From CAZQFV01 sp964592645 (GTDB lineage Bacteria > Chloroflexota > Chloroflexia > DTKN01), in contig CAZQFV010000014.1 in assembly GCA_964592645.1 (NCBI GenBank), positions 28,200-92,199 of the forward strand: DNA of 64,000 nucleotides. Direction: 5' to 3'. The translations under genes and the position numbers were made by a program. The notes under the pieces are model-generated. The model had not been told where the DNA came from. It saw only the letters and a list, made by a program, of their open reading frames with translations, and made no database searches. This document shows, one piece after another, positions 17,433 through 26,001 of this stretch (within the stretch, counting starts at the first letter, position 1; each line of letters begins with the position of its first letter).

Positions 17433-17504
17433 TGGGCCCGCCAGGATTCGAACCTGGAACCTGGTGATTATGAGTCACTTGCGCTGCCCTTGCGCCACGG
17501 GCCC
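17433..17504 (-). tRNA. tRNA-Met (anticodon CAT)
   Basis: The minus strand folds as a 72-base cloverleaf: acceptor GGGCCCG/CGGGCCC with discriminator A, short D arm (GCGC stem, seven-base loop), anticodon loop CTCATAA (CAT), and TPsiC arm CCAGG-TTCGAAT-CCTGG. CCA is not encoded. CAT may be elongator Met or the modified Ile2 tRNA, which the sequence alone does not settle. A promoter lies upstream at 17630-17658. Confidence 0.85.
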
Positions 17505-17560
17505 ATATCGGTGATCGGGTAGCCAGTCCCCCATGTATCCGTGAATAGAATCCGTGTCCT

Positions 17561-17614
17561 AAAAAGGTCCCACGCCGGCCGCCGTTGCCTGCCGGCCGCA
17601 GCGGGGACGTGGGA
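17561..17614 (-). terminator. Hairpin with U-tract in the tRNA leader (attenuator-like)
   Basis: On the minus strand TCCCACG (17614-17608) pairs with CGTGGGA (17574-17568). Inner GC pairs are possible, and CCTTTTT follows (17567-17561). It sits between the promoter at 17630-17658 and the tRNA start at 17504, where a terminator would reduce tRNA output or end a short RNA of about 60 bases. Confidence 0.45.
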
Positions 17615-17629
17615 TCGCCTGTTGAACCT

Positions 17630-17658
17630 ATTATAACACACACCGGCCCATCTGGCAA
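17630..17658 (-). promoter_or_regulatory. Sigma-70 promoter upstream of the tRNA
   Basis: The minus strand shows TTGCCA (17653-17658), a 17-bp spacer and a perfect TATAAT (17630-17635). Predicted start near 17623. Confidence 0.75.
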
Positions 17659-17682
17659 CGGCTTCCGGGAAAAACACGTAGC

Positions 17683-17728
17683 AAAAGGGGCCCGGCGAGA
17701 GTTCCCCGCGCCATGAGCTCTCGCCGGG
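17683..17728 (-). terminator. Rho-independent terminator of the polysaccharide/sensor-kinase operon
   Basis: An 11-bp perfect stem (17718-17728 with 17691-17701, arm CCCGGCGAGAG) closes a 16-base loop. On the minus strand CCCCTTTT follows. It lies 25 bases after the histidine kinase stop. Confidence 0.7.
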
Positions 17729-17752
17729 TTGCTCCGTCAGCCGAAATACACC

Positions 17753-20700
17753 CTACAAGAAGGCCCCTTCGCCTACCGGAAGCACCACATGGAACTGGCT
17801 CCCCGGGCAGCGCTCCTCGTCGCAGCCTGGACTCTCCACCCAGACACGGCCGCCATGGGCCTCGACGATGCTCTTGACGATCGCCAGGCCCAGGCCGGGA
17901 CCGCCGGCCCGGAACTCGGTCCGCCCCGAGGAGTGAAAGTCCAGCGGGCCGGTCTGGAAGAACTTGTCAAAGATAAGCTCGTGGTACTGCGGGTCGATGC
18001 CGATGCCGCTGTCGGACACGGCGACCTCCACGGCCGCCTCTTCCGGCAGCGGGCGGCCAAGCACTGAAATTGCCCCCCCATCGGGCGTGTACTTGATGGC
18101 GTTGACCACCAGGTGGTAAAAGGCCTTGTGCAGTAACTGCGGGTCCGCCTGCACCGCCGGCAGGTCGGCCAGCCCTCCAAACGTCAACGTCAGCCGCCGC
18201 TCGTGCAGCGCCGCTCCGAACTCGCCCACCACCCCCGCCAACACCGCCTGCAGGTCGGTGCGCTCGCGGCGCATGTCCAGCGCCTGCACGTCGAGCTTGG
18301 TCACGTCGAACATGCCGCCGACAATCTCGTTGAGCCGATCGGTGCCCGAGAGGATGCCCGTCAACAGGGGCTCCACGCTGGCATCGTCGGCCACCGCAGG
18401 CATGTTCTTGAGCACCTGCGTAAAGCCCTTGATCACCGTCAGCGGCGTGCGCAGCTCGTGCGCCGAGACGCGGATAAAGTCGTACTTGACCTGGTCCAGC
18501 CGCTCCAGCCGCTTGTAGGCCCGGTCCAGCTCCGCGGTGCGCTGCTGCACCATCGCCTCCAACTGTTCGTTGAAACGGCGGACCTCGTCGTAGAGGCGGG
18601 CGTTCTCCAACGCCGTAGCCGCCTGCAGGGCAAAGATCGATAGGACCGCGCCGTCCTCCCGCGTAAAGGCCCCCGCCTCGCGCCGCGTCAGCGAGACCAT
18701 GCCGATCACACGGTCCTTGACGATGAGCGGCGCCCCCAACCAGGAGCGGTGCAGCGGCAGCCACTCCACCTGCCGCCAGCCCTCCATCTGCGTCACGTCG
18801 TCCACGATCACCGGGCCGCGGGCGGCGGCCACCTGCTCGTACACGTCGTCGGCGCGGATCTGGATGCGCAGGTCCTGCACCGGCCCCCCGGACGGGAAGC
18901 CCCGCTGGGCCACGATGCGCATCTCGTTCCCCTCCTGCACAATGACCGAGCCGCGCTCGAACGGCACGACCACGTCCAGGTCCTCCAGGATGCGGCCGGT
19001 CACCTCGCTCGGATCCAGGCTGCTGGTGAGCTCCCGGCCCACGCGGTTGATCAGGTCCAGTTGATCGACGCGGCGCGCCAGCTCCGCCGTGCGCAGCGCG
19101 CGAAAGATGGCCCCGCTGAACAGCTCGCGCAGGCGGGCATAGGTCTCGCCGCTGCGCGGGCCAAAGTCGGTGACCATGAAGCCAAGCTGGCGCTCGCCGG
19201 CCGTGAGCGGCGTGACCACCCAGGTCCGGCGCTCAACCGACCAGAGCCCCTCCGGCAGCAGCCGCGCCGACCGGAAATAGGCTCCGTCCACCGCCTGGGC
19301 GCCCCCCTCGTAGGCCACGATCAGCTTGGCCCGCTCCGTCGGCAGCCCCTCCCGCTCGTACAGCGCCAGGTAGCAGGCCTGGATGCCCAGGGCGCGAAAG
19401 TGACGAGCGGCCACCGCGGCGACCTGGTCCATGTCCAGCACGGTGTCCAGGTCGTGACCCAACTGCTGCAGCGCGGCCTCCTTCTTTTCCACCAACACCT
19501 GCTCATAGGCCTGGGCGCGCGCCGCCGCCTCGCTGACGAGCACCTCGGCCTGGTGCAGCAGGGCCTCGGCGCGCCAGGCCAGGACGCGGTCGGGGATGTG
19601 CGGCACACTGTGGTCGCGCAGCGCCTCCAGGACGGCGTGCCAGCCGGCCACGTTCCCGCCGGCCGTGCGCACCTGGCGCAGCGTCTCGTCCAGCGTCTCC
19701 AGGAAGAGGTGGGGCGAACCTTCCATCAGGCCGGTGACGAAGGAATCCCACAGCCGCGCCATCACATGCGCCGGCACGGCCGGCGGGCCGGCCATCTCGA
19801 CATCCCAGGTGGCCGCGGCGTCGGCCACCGCCACCAGCGTGGCCAGGGCCCGGTCGCGCTGGCCGGCCAGGTCGGCGGGCCCCTGCCCGGAAAGCAGCGC
19901 GGCCTGCTCCAGGTCCGGCCAATCTCCCGCGGGCAGGCACCCACACGAGCGGCGCACCACCAACTCTGCGGGGGCTACGATCCGCGCCGGGATCTCCTCC
20001 CCGCGTAGAAGGCTCAGCAGGGCCCGCGCCGCTCCCTGGCCGGCCGTGTAAAAGAGCTGCCGCACCGTCGTCAGCGGCACCCAGTAGTATTGGCCCTCGC
20101 CGATGTCGTCGAACCCCACCACGGCCACATCTTCCGGGACGCGCCGCCCCTGCGCCTGCAGGTACTCGATGGCCCCGATGGCCATGTGGTCGTTGGCGGC
20201 AACCACCGCCGGCACACTGATCCCGCGTGCCTGCAGCTCGCGCATCGCCGCGCTGCCGCCGGCCTGGCTAAAGTCGCCCGGCAGGACAAGGGCCGGCTCG
20301 AGCTCCAGCCCATACGCCGCCAGTTCCTCCCGATAGGCCGCGTAGCGCTGCTCGGCCTCGATCTGGCCGGCCGGCCCGCGGATAAAGGCGAGGCGACGAT
20401 GCCCGTGCACCTCGATCAGGTGGGCCACGGCCCGGCGCATCCCGCCCAGGTTGTCGGCCAGCACGGTGGTCACGCCCGGCACCTCCACCGCCCAGCTCAC
20501 GGCCGGCATCCGGCCGTAGCGGCGGCAGAAATGGGCCACCATCCCGGCTTCGGGCCCATGGCCCAGCGTGCCGCTGATGATCAGCCCGTCGAGCCGCTCG
20601 GGGCCGGCCAGCTCATAGATTCCTCCCTCCCCAGGACCGCACCCCTCCAGCCTCCCGCCCAGGAAAAAGATCACATTGGCCCCCTCGGCCCCGGCGGCGT

Positions 20701-20779
20701 CGGCCAAACCGGCCATGAAACGCTGCTCGTACCAGCCGCGAGCCTCGACAGAGAGAACGCCGATCGTAGGACGCGCCAT
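17753..20779 (-). CDS. LacI-type ligand-binding domain fused to GAF-histidine kinase
   Basis: This 1008-residue protein starts at ATG 20779 after GAGGTAGGG. Residues 1-280 are a type 1 periplasmic-binding/LacI sensor fold (IGVLSVEARG, FIRGPAG, AANDHMAIGAIEYLQ, DVAVVGFDDI), but with no helix-turn-helix and no signal peptide. A helical linker follows, then two GAF-like domains (about 445-590 and 600-755), a HisKA domain with HELRTPL (His 774) and an HATPase domain ending near 1000. No membrane helix is seen, so it should sense a small ligand, probably a sugar, inside the cell. No receiver is attached and no cognate regulator is adjacent. It begins four bases after a glycosyltransferase gene, as the last gene of the surface-polysaccharide operon. 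Confidence 0.88.
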   Translation of the reverse strand: MARPTIGVLSVEARGWYEQRFMAGLADAAGAEGANVIFFLGGRLEGCGPGEGGIYELAGPERLDGLIISGTLGHGPEAGMVAHFCRRYGRMPAVSWAVEVPGVTTVLADNLGGMRRAVAHLIEVHGHRRLAFIRGPAGQIEAEQRYAAYREELAAYGLELEPALVLPGDFSQAGGSAAMRELQARGISVPAVVAANDHMAIGAIEYLQAQGRRVPEDVAVVGFDDIGEGQYYWVPLTTVRQLFYTAGQGAARALLSLLRGEEIPARIVAPAELVVRRSCGCLPAGDWPDLEQAALLSGQGPADLAGQRDRALATLVAVADAAATWDVEMAGPPAVPAHVMARLWDSFVTGLMEGSPHLFLETLDETLRQVRTAGGNVAGWHAVLEALRDHSVPHIPDRVLAWRAEALLHQAEVLVSEAAARAQAYEQVLVEKKEAALQQLGHDLDTVLDMDQVAAVAARHFRALGIQACYLALYEREGLPTERAKLIVAYEGGAQAVDGAYFRSARLLPEGLWSVERRTWVVTPLTAGERQLGFMVTDFGPRSGETYARLRELFSGAIFRALRTAELARRVDQLDLINRVGRELTSSLDPSEVTGRILEDLDVVVPFERGSVIVQEGNEMRIVAQRGFPSGGPVQDLRIQIRADDVYEQVAAARGPVIVDDVTQMEGWRQVEWLPLHRSWLGAPLIVKDRVIGMVSLTRREAGAFTREDGAVLSIFALQAATALENARLYDEVRRFNEQLEAMVQQRTAELDRAYKRLERLDQVKYDFIRVSAHELRTPLTVIKGFTQVLKNMPAVADDASVEPLLTGILSGTDRLNEIVGGMFDVTKLDVQALDMRRERTDLQAVLAGVVGEFGAALHERRLTLTFGGLADLPAVQADPQLLHKAFYHLVVNAIKYTPDGGAISVLGRPLPEEAAVEVAVSDSGIGIDPQYHELIFDKFFQTGPLDFHSSGRTEFRAGGPGLGLAIVKSIVEAHGGRVWVESPGCDEERCPGSQFHVVLPVGEGAFL

Positions 20780-20783
20780 ATCC

Positions 20784-21983
20784 CTACCTCGCCGCGATTC
20801 CTTCTACCAACTGAACGATGCGCTCTGCCCGCCAGCTATAGGTGTACCGACGCACCGCCTCCAGGGCCCGTCCGGCGCGCTCCTGGGCCGCCTTGGGATC
20901 GGCCAACACCTGCCGCAGGGCGCCCTCCAGCGCGGCGCCGTCCCCCGGCGGGACGAACAGCGCCCCCTCCGGCGGCAAGATCTCGCGCAGGGCCGGCCGA
21001 TCCACCGAGATCACCGGCACCCCCATGGCCATGTACTCGAACATCTTCAGCGGCGAGGCCGTCTCGTCGCTGACCGTCCCAGGGATGACCAGCACATCGG
21101 CCGCTCCCAGGTAGAAGGGCACCTGGGCCAACGACACCTGCCCGGGGAAGTACACCCGCTCGGCCACCCCCAGCGCCGCGGCCTGGGCCTGCAGCGGAGC
21201 GACCTCCGCGGGCCGTCCACCGACCAGGTAGAGCCGCGCCCGCGGGAAATCGTCCTTCAGGCGGGCAAAGGCCTCCATCAGGTGCTCCAACCCGCGGTAG
21301 GAAAAGGTCAGGCCGGCGTAGAGCAAAAGCTGGGCGTCGAAGGGGATGCCCAACTCGCCCCGACAGGCGGCCCGCTCCCGCGGGTGAAAGAGGCCCTCGT
21401 CGTAGGCGTCGGGGATGACGGCGACCTCCGCGGCCGGCCGCCAACCCTGCTCCTCCAGAAAATGGGCAAAGGTCGCCGTGAGCGAGACCACGCCGTCGGC
21501 CCGCTCCAGGAGATAGCGGTCCACCCGCCGCAGCCAGGGTTGCACCCATGGCTCCTTGGCCCGCGAGGGCTGGCGGCTCTCCAGGTCGTGGGCCTCGTAG
21601 ACCAACCGCGTCCCCAGCAGGGGGCGCAGCCGCGCCAGCACGTAGGCGCAGATCACCTCGCGCACGTAGAGCACGCCATAGTGCCGGCGGCAGAAGAGGC
21701 GCTGCGCCAGGAAGTAAGCGGCCACCAGCCAGGCAAAGAGCAGCCGCTCGGCATAGTACCAGAGGGTCGAGCGGTACAGCCGGGAGAGTTTGCCCAGCGG
21801 GATGCGCGGCAGGTGCACCGCGCCGATCTCCAGGAAGGCGCTGGGCTCGCCCGGCAGCCGCGGGACGACGATCAGCGTCTCCGGCCGCAGCCGTCGCAAC
21901 TGCGCGCAGGTCAGGTAGGTCTGCACCGCGTTGGCCGCTTTGAGCGTCAGGCTGGTCGGGTAGGCGATGTAGGCCAGGTTCAT
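20784..21983 (-). CDS. Family 4 glycosyltransferase
   Basis: A GT-B fold protein of 399 residues. The N-terminal half has a sugar-acceptor Rossmann domain (VYEAHDLESRQ near 135). The C-terminal half carries the nucleotide-sugar site with LLLYAGLTFSYRGLEHLMEA, ADVLVIPGT and the acid-rich SPLKMFEYMAMGVPVIS motif of GT4 enzymes. Its ATG overlaps the stop of the upstream glycosyltransferase (ATGA). It likely adds a sugar during surface-polysaccharide assembly at the cytoplasmic face of the membrane. Donor and acceptor are unknown. Confidence 0.85.
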   Translation of the reverse strand: MNLAYIAYPTSLTLKAANAVQTYLTCAQLRRLRPETLIVVPRLPGEPSAFLEIGAVHLPRIPLGKLSRLYRSTLWYYAERLLFAWLVAAYFLAQRLFCRRHYGVLYVREVICAYVLARLRPLLGTRLVYEAHDLESRQPSRAKEPWVQPWLRRVDRYLLERADGVVSLTATFAHFLEEQGWRPAAEVAVIPDAYDEGLFHPRERAACRGELGIPFDAQLLLYAGLTFSYRGLEHLMEAFARLKDDFPRARLYLVGGRPAEVAPLQAQAAALGVAERVYFPGQVSLAQVPFYLGAADVLVIPGTVSDETASPLKMFEYMAMGVPVISVDRPALREILPPEGALFVPPGDGAALEGALRQVLADPKAAQERAGRALEAVRRYTYSWRAERIVQLVEGIAAR

Positions 21984-23311
21984 CGCATCTTTCCTTGAAC
22001 GCCAGACGGTCCCGCCGCGACGGCCTGGCCATCCTCTCCCGGCGCCCTCCGGAGCCGCGGCGGGAGTATCCCGGTTTGACTTATCGCTTCCTCGTACAGC
22101 TCCAGCAGCCCTCGCGCTACCTCCCGCGAGCTGAACCGCTCGGCCATCTCTTGGCTGCGCCGGCCCAGTTCGGCCCGCGCGGCGGGGTCGGCGGCCAGGC
22201 CGGCCACCGCCGCGGCCAGCGCCCCCACGTCGCCCACCGGCACCACCGCACCCGCGCCAAGCTCGCGCAACAGGGGCGCTATGCCGGTCCCCGTGCTCAC
22301 CACGGAGGGGGTGCCCAGAGCCCCGGCCTCGGCCACGACCCGGTTGAGGCCCTCGATGTGCGAGGGGCTCAGGAAGAGGTCGGCCGCGGCCAGGTAGCGC
22401 GGGACGGCCTCCTCGTAGTTCAGCGCTCCCACCAGGGCCACCCGGCCGGCCAGGCCCAGTTCCTGCACCAGGCGCTGCAGGTACGCTCCATAGTCGCCGC
22501 AGCCGGGCACGTTCCGGGAGGGGCCGGCGATGAGCGTGTGCGCCCGGGGCACCGTCTCGCGGAGGGCGGCCGCCGCGCGCACGACCTCCTCCCCTCCCTT
22601 GAGCGGGATCAGCCGGCCCAGGCTGAGGAGGAGGAAGGCGTCCTCCGGCAGGCCGTGTGCCTGGAGCACCCACGCCCGCGCCTGGCGGCGGAAGCCGTCC
22701 AGGTCTCCCCGGCCCGGCTCAAAGAAGCGGTCGCCGATATTCACCAGCAGCAGGCGCACCTTTTCCGGGGCACAGCCCAGCCCCTGGGACAGGTCGGCCA
22801 TCAGCGGCGAGTTGATCCGCGCCAGGGCGGCGCGGCGAAAGGCCAGCCGGGTCAGGGAGCGCGCCGTGCGGAAACGCCCGTAGCCATAGTCCGGCCGGCC
22901 GATCACCTCTCCCCCATGCACGCAGACGACCATCGGGAGGCGCGTCCCGGCCAGCGCGGCAATCGCCCCCAGCGGGTAGACGGTATCGGCATGCAGCACC
23001 ACCGCGTCGGCGTGGCGGCGCAGGAATTGTCGAAAAGAGAAAAGGACCGGTAAAAAGTGCGGGTAGTGGAACAGGCGCGAGGAGAGGCGTAGGAGCAGGC
23101 GCTTGCCGGGCGTGTCATCGACCACGACATGCTCCACCGCCACCTCGCCGTCCTGGTAGCGGCGCGGCCCACCGTGCAGCTCCTTCCCCGTCGTCGGCGC
23201 AAAGACGACCATAGCGTGGCCGGCGCGGACAAACTCGCGCCCCAGCTCGTAGTGGATCTCGTTGGCGTCGTACTGCCGCCCGTAGGCGCCGATCAAGTAG
23301 AGGATCTTCAC
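21980..23311 (-). CDS. Family 4 glycosyltransferase
   Basis: A GT-B protein of 443 residues starting at GTG 23311 with GAGG upstream. The glycine-rich acceptor domain has YLIGAYGRQYDANE at the start and VVCVHGGEVIGR near 130. The donor domain has LLLSLGRLIPLKGGEEVVRA and ADLFLSPSHIEGLNRVVAEAGALGTP, the EX7E-type motif of retaining GT4 enzymes. The C-terminal 25 residues are a basic tail. It is coupled to the next glycosyltransferase by a four-base overlap. The exact linkage made cannot be read from sequence. Confidence 0.87.
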   Translation of the reverse strand: MKILYLIGAYGRQYDANEIHYELGREFVRAGHAMVVFAPTTGKELHGGPRRYQDGEVAVEHVVVDDTPGKRLLLRLSSRLFHYPHFLPVLFSFRQFLRRHADAVVLHADTVYPLGAIAALAGTRLPMVVCVHGGEVIGRPDYGYGRFRTARSLTRLAFRRAALARINSPLMADLSQGLGCAPEKVRLLLVNIGDRFFEPGRGDLDGFRRQARAWVLQAHGLPEDAFLLLSLGRLIPLKGGEEVVRAAAALRETVPRAHTLIAGPSRNVPGCGDYGAYLQRLVQELGLAGRVALVGALNYEEAVPRYLAAADLFLSPSHIEGLNRVVAEAGALGTPSVVSTGTGIAPLLRELGAGAVVPVGDVGALAAAVAGLAADPAARAELGRRSQEMAERFSSREVARGLLELYEEAISQTGILPPRLRRAPGEDGQAVAAGPSGVQGKMR

Positions 23312-23347
23312 TAGGACCTCGGATTGGTCGCTGTCAGTTCGCGCTGC

Positions 23348-24178
23348 TCACTCCGGCCCTTTCTCCAGCCGGAAAATGATGTCGAACGGTTCCGTCTTCC
23401 GCAGGAACGCCTCCTCCAAGGGGTGGACGATCCACGCCAGCGGCAGGTCCTTCAGGATGAAGCGGTTCCAGTAGCGTGTCAGCCGCGTCTCGTGGTAGCA
23501 ACCGTTGAGGATCGCCCGCCCGAAATAGTACCGCGCCGTCACCCGGCAGCCCACCGGGCCGCCGAAGCGCTCCTCGACATCCGCCTCCGTGTAGAAGCGC
23601 ACCAGCCCCCCATCGCGCGCGCGCATGAACTCGTTGCGCCCCACTCGCTGAAAGTCGCGGATGCCCCGGAAGAAGTGGGCTCGTTCGTGAAACGTGTACG
23701 GCACGCTGATCACCGCCACCCCGCCCGGCGCCAGCACCCGGGCGATCTCCCGCCCCACCGCGCGGTCGTCGGGGATGTGCTCGATGGACGAGACCGCGCT
23801 CACCCGGGCAAAGGCCCCGTCGCGGAAGGGCAGGCGCGTGGCATCGGCGACGACGGGGAAAACCTGCCCCCGCCCCGCCCCGACCTCGGCCACCTTGCGC
23901 CGCTGCCAGCGCACGCGCTCCTCGTCCAACTCGGCGACCACCACTGCGGCCCCTTCCCGCGCCAGCATCAATGGGTAGGAGGAGGTGCCCGAGCCGATGT
24001 CCAGTACGGTGTCGCCTGGGTGGATGTCCAGCATCCGCGTTACCACGGGGTACTCGATCAGCCGCCAGAGGGAAAAGTCGTTGACCGTCCGGCGCAGGAT
24101 GCCCTGCCCGTTGATGGCCACCTCGTGCCGCAGGCAGCCCACAGCCGACAGACGGATTTTTCTGTCAGGTTTCGTCAC
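23348..24178 (-). CDS. SAM-dependent class I methyltransferase
   Basis: The protein has 276 residues from GTG 24178. The Rossmann SAM site is clear: motif I VLDIGSGTSSYPLML (about 59), an acidic strand end VAELDEERV, then DATRLPF and the post-motif region VSAVSSIEHIPDD typical of Methyltransf_11. Its place between a flippase and glycosyltransferases suggests it methylates a sugar or lipid carrier of the surface glycan, but small-molecule targets outside the pathway cannot be excluded. The ribosome site is weak (AGAGG). Confidence 0.82.
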   Translation of the reverse strand: MTKPDRKIRLSAVGCLRHEVAINGQGILRRTVNDFSLWRLIEYPVVTRMLDIHPGDTVLDIGSGTSSYPLMLAREGAAVVVAELDEERVRWQRRKVAEVGAGRGQVFPVVADATRLPFRDGAFARVSAVSSIEHIPDDRAVGREIARVLAPGGVAVISVPYTFHERAHFFRGIRDFQRVGRNEFMRARDGGLVRFYTEADVEERFGGPVGCRVTARYYFGRAILNGCYHETRLTRYWNRFILKDLPLAWIVHPLEEAFLRKTEPFDIIFRLEKGPE

Positions 24179-24199
24179 GCTCGGCTATCCTCTCGCCCC

Positions 24200-24263
24200 G
24201 CCCCTCCCCTCCCGGTGCCGCCAACGCATCCGCAGGACGCCGGCGGCGGGGGTGGGGAGGGGC
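24200..24263. repeat. Intergenic inverted repeat
   Basis: GCCCCTCCCC (24200-24209) and GGGGAGGGGC (24254-24263) are perfect inverted copies about 44 bases apart in the gap between the flippase and methyltransferase genes. It could form a hairpin in the operon mRNA. Confidence 0.4.
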
Positions 24264-24270
24264 AGGCGCC

Positions 24271-25917
24271 CTACAACCACCGCAAGATCCACTTCTTCAA
24301 CGGGAACCGCAGCTCGGCCACCCGCTCGCGGTCCTCCTGCTCCAGCCCGCCCAGGCGCTTGAAGACAACCAGGAAGACCCCCGCGCCGAGCAGCACCAGG
24401 GCCCCCAGGATGAGCAGCCCGACGACGCGGTCCAGCCTGTCGGTCGGCAGCACGTTGTCAAAGATCCCCCAATGCCCCAGCCACAGGGCCGGCAGGAGCG
24501 CGGCCGCCATCGCCGTTGTGGCCAGCGCGACCCGCCCCAGGAAGCGCCAGGGAAAGCGCAGCCGGAACATTGCCACCACGGCCCCCAGGACAACGGCCGT
24601 CGACAGCAGCCGGGCGGTGGACATCGAGACCGCCGCGCCCACCGCCCCGTAAGCGCCGGCCAGCCAGAGCAGCAGGGGGATCGTCCCCAGCACCAGCAGG
24701 CGCGCCACAACCACGGGCCAGTAGCGCTCATAGGCCTGCAGGATGTTCTCCGGCACACTGCCGAGCATGGGGTGCAGAAAGGCGCCCACGACGAGGATGA
24801 CCATCACCGGCGCCGCGCCGCCGAACTCGGCCCGGTACAGCAGTTGGAAGAGCCCCCGCCCGACCAGGATCAGGCCGACGGCGCTGGGCAGGAGTGCCAG
24901 GACGAACAACCGGGTGAGGCCGGCATAGGCCCGCTGGAGCAGATCGGGGTCGCCCCGGACAAAGAGCCGGGAGAAGAGCGGCACCTGCATCCCGGTCTGC
25001 GGAGCGACCAGGAAACGCACCGGCTCCATGGTAAAGTCGCTGGCCAGCTTCAACGTGGCCACGGCGGCCAGGTGGCCCATTCCGGTGAGCACGAGCACCG
25101 GCACCGTGTAGTCGTACAGGGTAGCCGAGATGTTGAAAAGGTAGATCAGCAGCGAGTAGGGAGCGACCCGCGGCAGCATAGCCAGGATATCGCGCAGATG
25201 CACCGGGCGGGGGCTAGGAGCAAGCTCCCTCCCCACGCGGCGCGCCTGCCAGGTCTGCAGCGCCAGGATGATCACCGTGGTCGCCAGGAGCGAAGCCACG
25301 GCCCCGGCCACGCCGTACCCCAGGAGGACGAGGATGGCGGTGAGCAGCGGCTGCAGCACCGCCGTCAGGATGTCCAGCAAGTTCGTCGCCCGCTGCTTGA
25401 AGAAAGTGTAGAGGACCTGGATCATAATGTTGGAGAGCGACCCCAGGAAGATCAGGGCGCACAAGGCGGTGATGATCCAGGAGCTTTCGGCCGGCAACTG
25501 AAAGGTAGCGACGAAAAAGGGGCTCCAAACCTGCAGGACGACGACCACGGCCGTCAGCAGCACCAGTTTGACCCCCAACAGCAGTTGCAAAAAGAGGCGC
25601 ACGCCGGCCCGTCCGAACCGGTGCTCCACCTCGGGCAGGAACTTGGGCAAAGTCCGCTCCAGCCCCAGGTCCGTGTACAGGCTGATGGCCGAGTTCGCCG
25701 CGCCCAGGCTGCCGTAGATGCCAAAGCCCGTCAGCCGCAGCCCGTTGACGGTGACCAGGGAGGCCAGCATCCGGACCACGAACTTGACCGGGAACAGGAC
25801 CGTGTTCCAGAACATGGCCTTGGAGACCCGGGTGCGCAGGGACTCCTGCTTTCTTCCGGGCTGCTCGCCAGTCTGGCTCGCCACCTCGCCCTCTCGGTAA
25901 TTCGTCTTCTCGCTCAC
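24271..25917 (-). CDS. Polysaccharide flippase (Wzx/MATE-like, MOP superfamily)
   Basis: The protein has 548 residues with a cytosolic N-terminus of about 30 residues and then about 12-14 membrane helices, with conserved-looking charged loops such as LERTLPKFLPEVEHRFGRAG near 85. The length and pattern fit oligosaccharide-lipid flippases that move the finished repeat unit across the inner membrane. The start is uncertain: GTG 25917 lies at the end of a purine-rich repeat without a clear ribosome site, and a GTG about 11 codons later (before ASQTGEQ) is a fair alternative. It lies within the glycosyltransferase operon. Confidence 0.8.
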   Translation of the reverse strand: MSEKTNYREGEVASQTGEQPGRKQESLRTRVSKAMFWNTVLFPVKFVVRMLASLVTVNGLRLTGFGIYGSLGAANSAISLYTDLGLERTLPKFLPEVEHRFGRAGVRLFLQLLLGVKLVLLTAVVVVLQVWSPFFVATFQLPAESSWIITALCALIFLGSLSNIMIQVLYTFFKQRATNLLDILTAVLQPLLTAILVLLGYGVAGAVASLLATTVIILALQTWQARRVGRELAPSPRPVHLRDILAMLPRVAPYSLLIYLFNISATLYDYTVPVLVLTGMGHLAAVATLKLASDFTMEPVRFLVAPQTGMQVPLFSRLFVRGDPDLLQRAYAGLTRLFVLALLPSAVGLILVGRGLFQLLYRAEFGGAAPVMVILVVGAFLHPMLGSVPENILQAYERYWPVVVARLLVLGTIPLLLWLAGAYGAVGAAVSMSTARLLSTAVVLGAVVAMFRLRFPWRFLGRVALATTAMAAALLPALWLGHWGIFDNVLPTDRLDRVVGLLILGALVLLGAGVFLVVFKRLGGLEQEDRERVAELRFPLKKWILRWL

Positions 25918-26001
25918 TCGCTCTCTCGTTTTACCGCCTTATCGCTGCCCCACGTTCTCTCCGTCTCCCCGTCCCCCCTTCCCCGGCTCTCCCCCCCCGC
26001 C
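25918..26001. repeat. Purine/pyrimidine-biased GGGGAGACGG simple repeat
   Basis: On the minus strand this gap is almost all purine, with GGGGAGACGGAGAGA and GAGAGCGAGTGAGCGAG runs. The same GGGGAGACGG type recurs at 46755-46815. No gene or promoter is seen in it. Confidence 0.5.

Noticed and set aside
13200..17505. A genomic island integrated at the tRNA gene
   Set aside because: There is an integrase-like gene, an IS and fragments beside a tRNA, but I could not find a second copy of the tRNA 3' end to serve as an attachment site.
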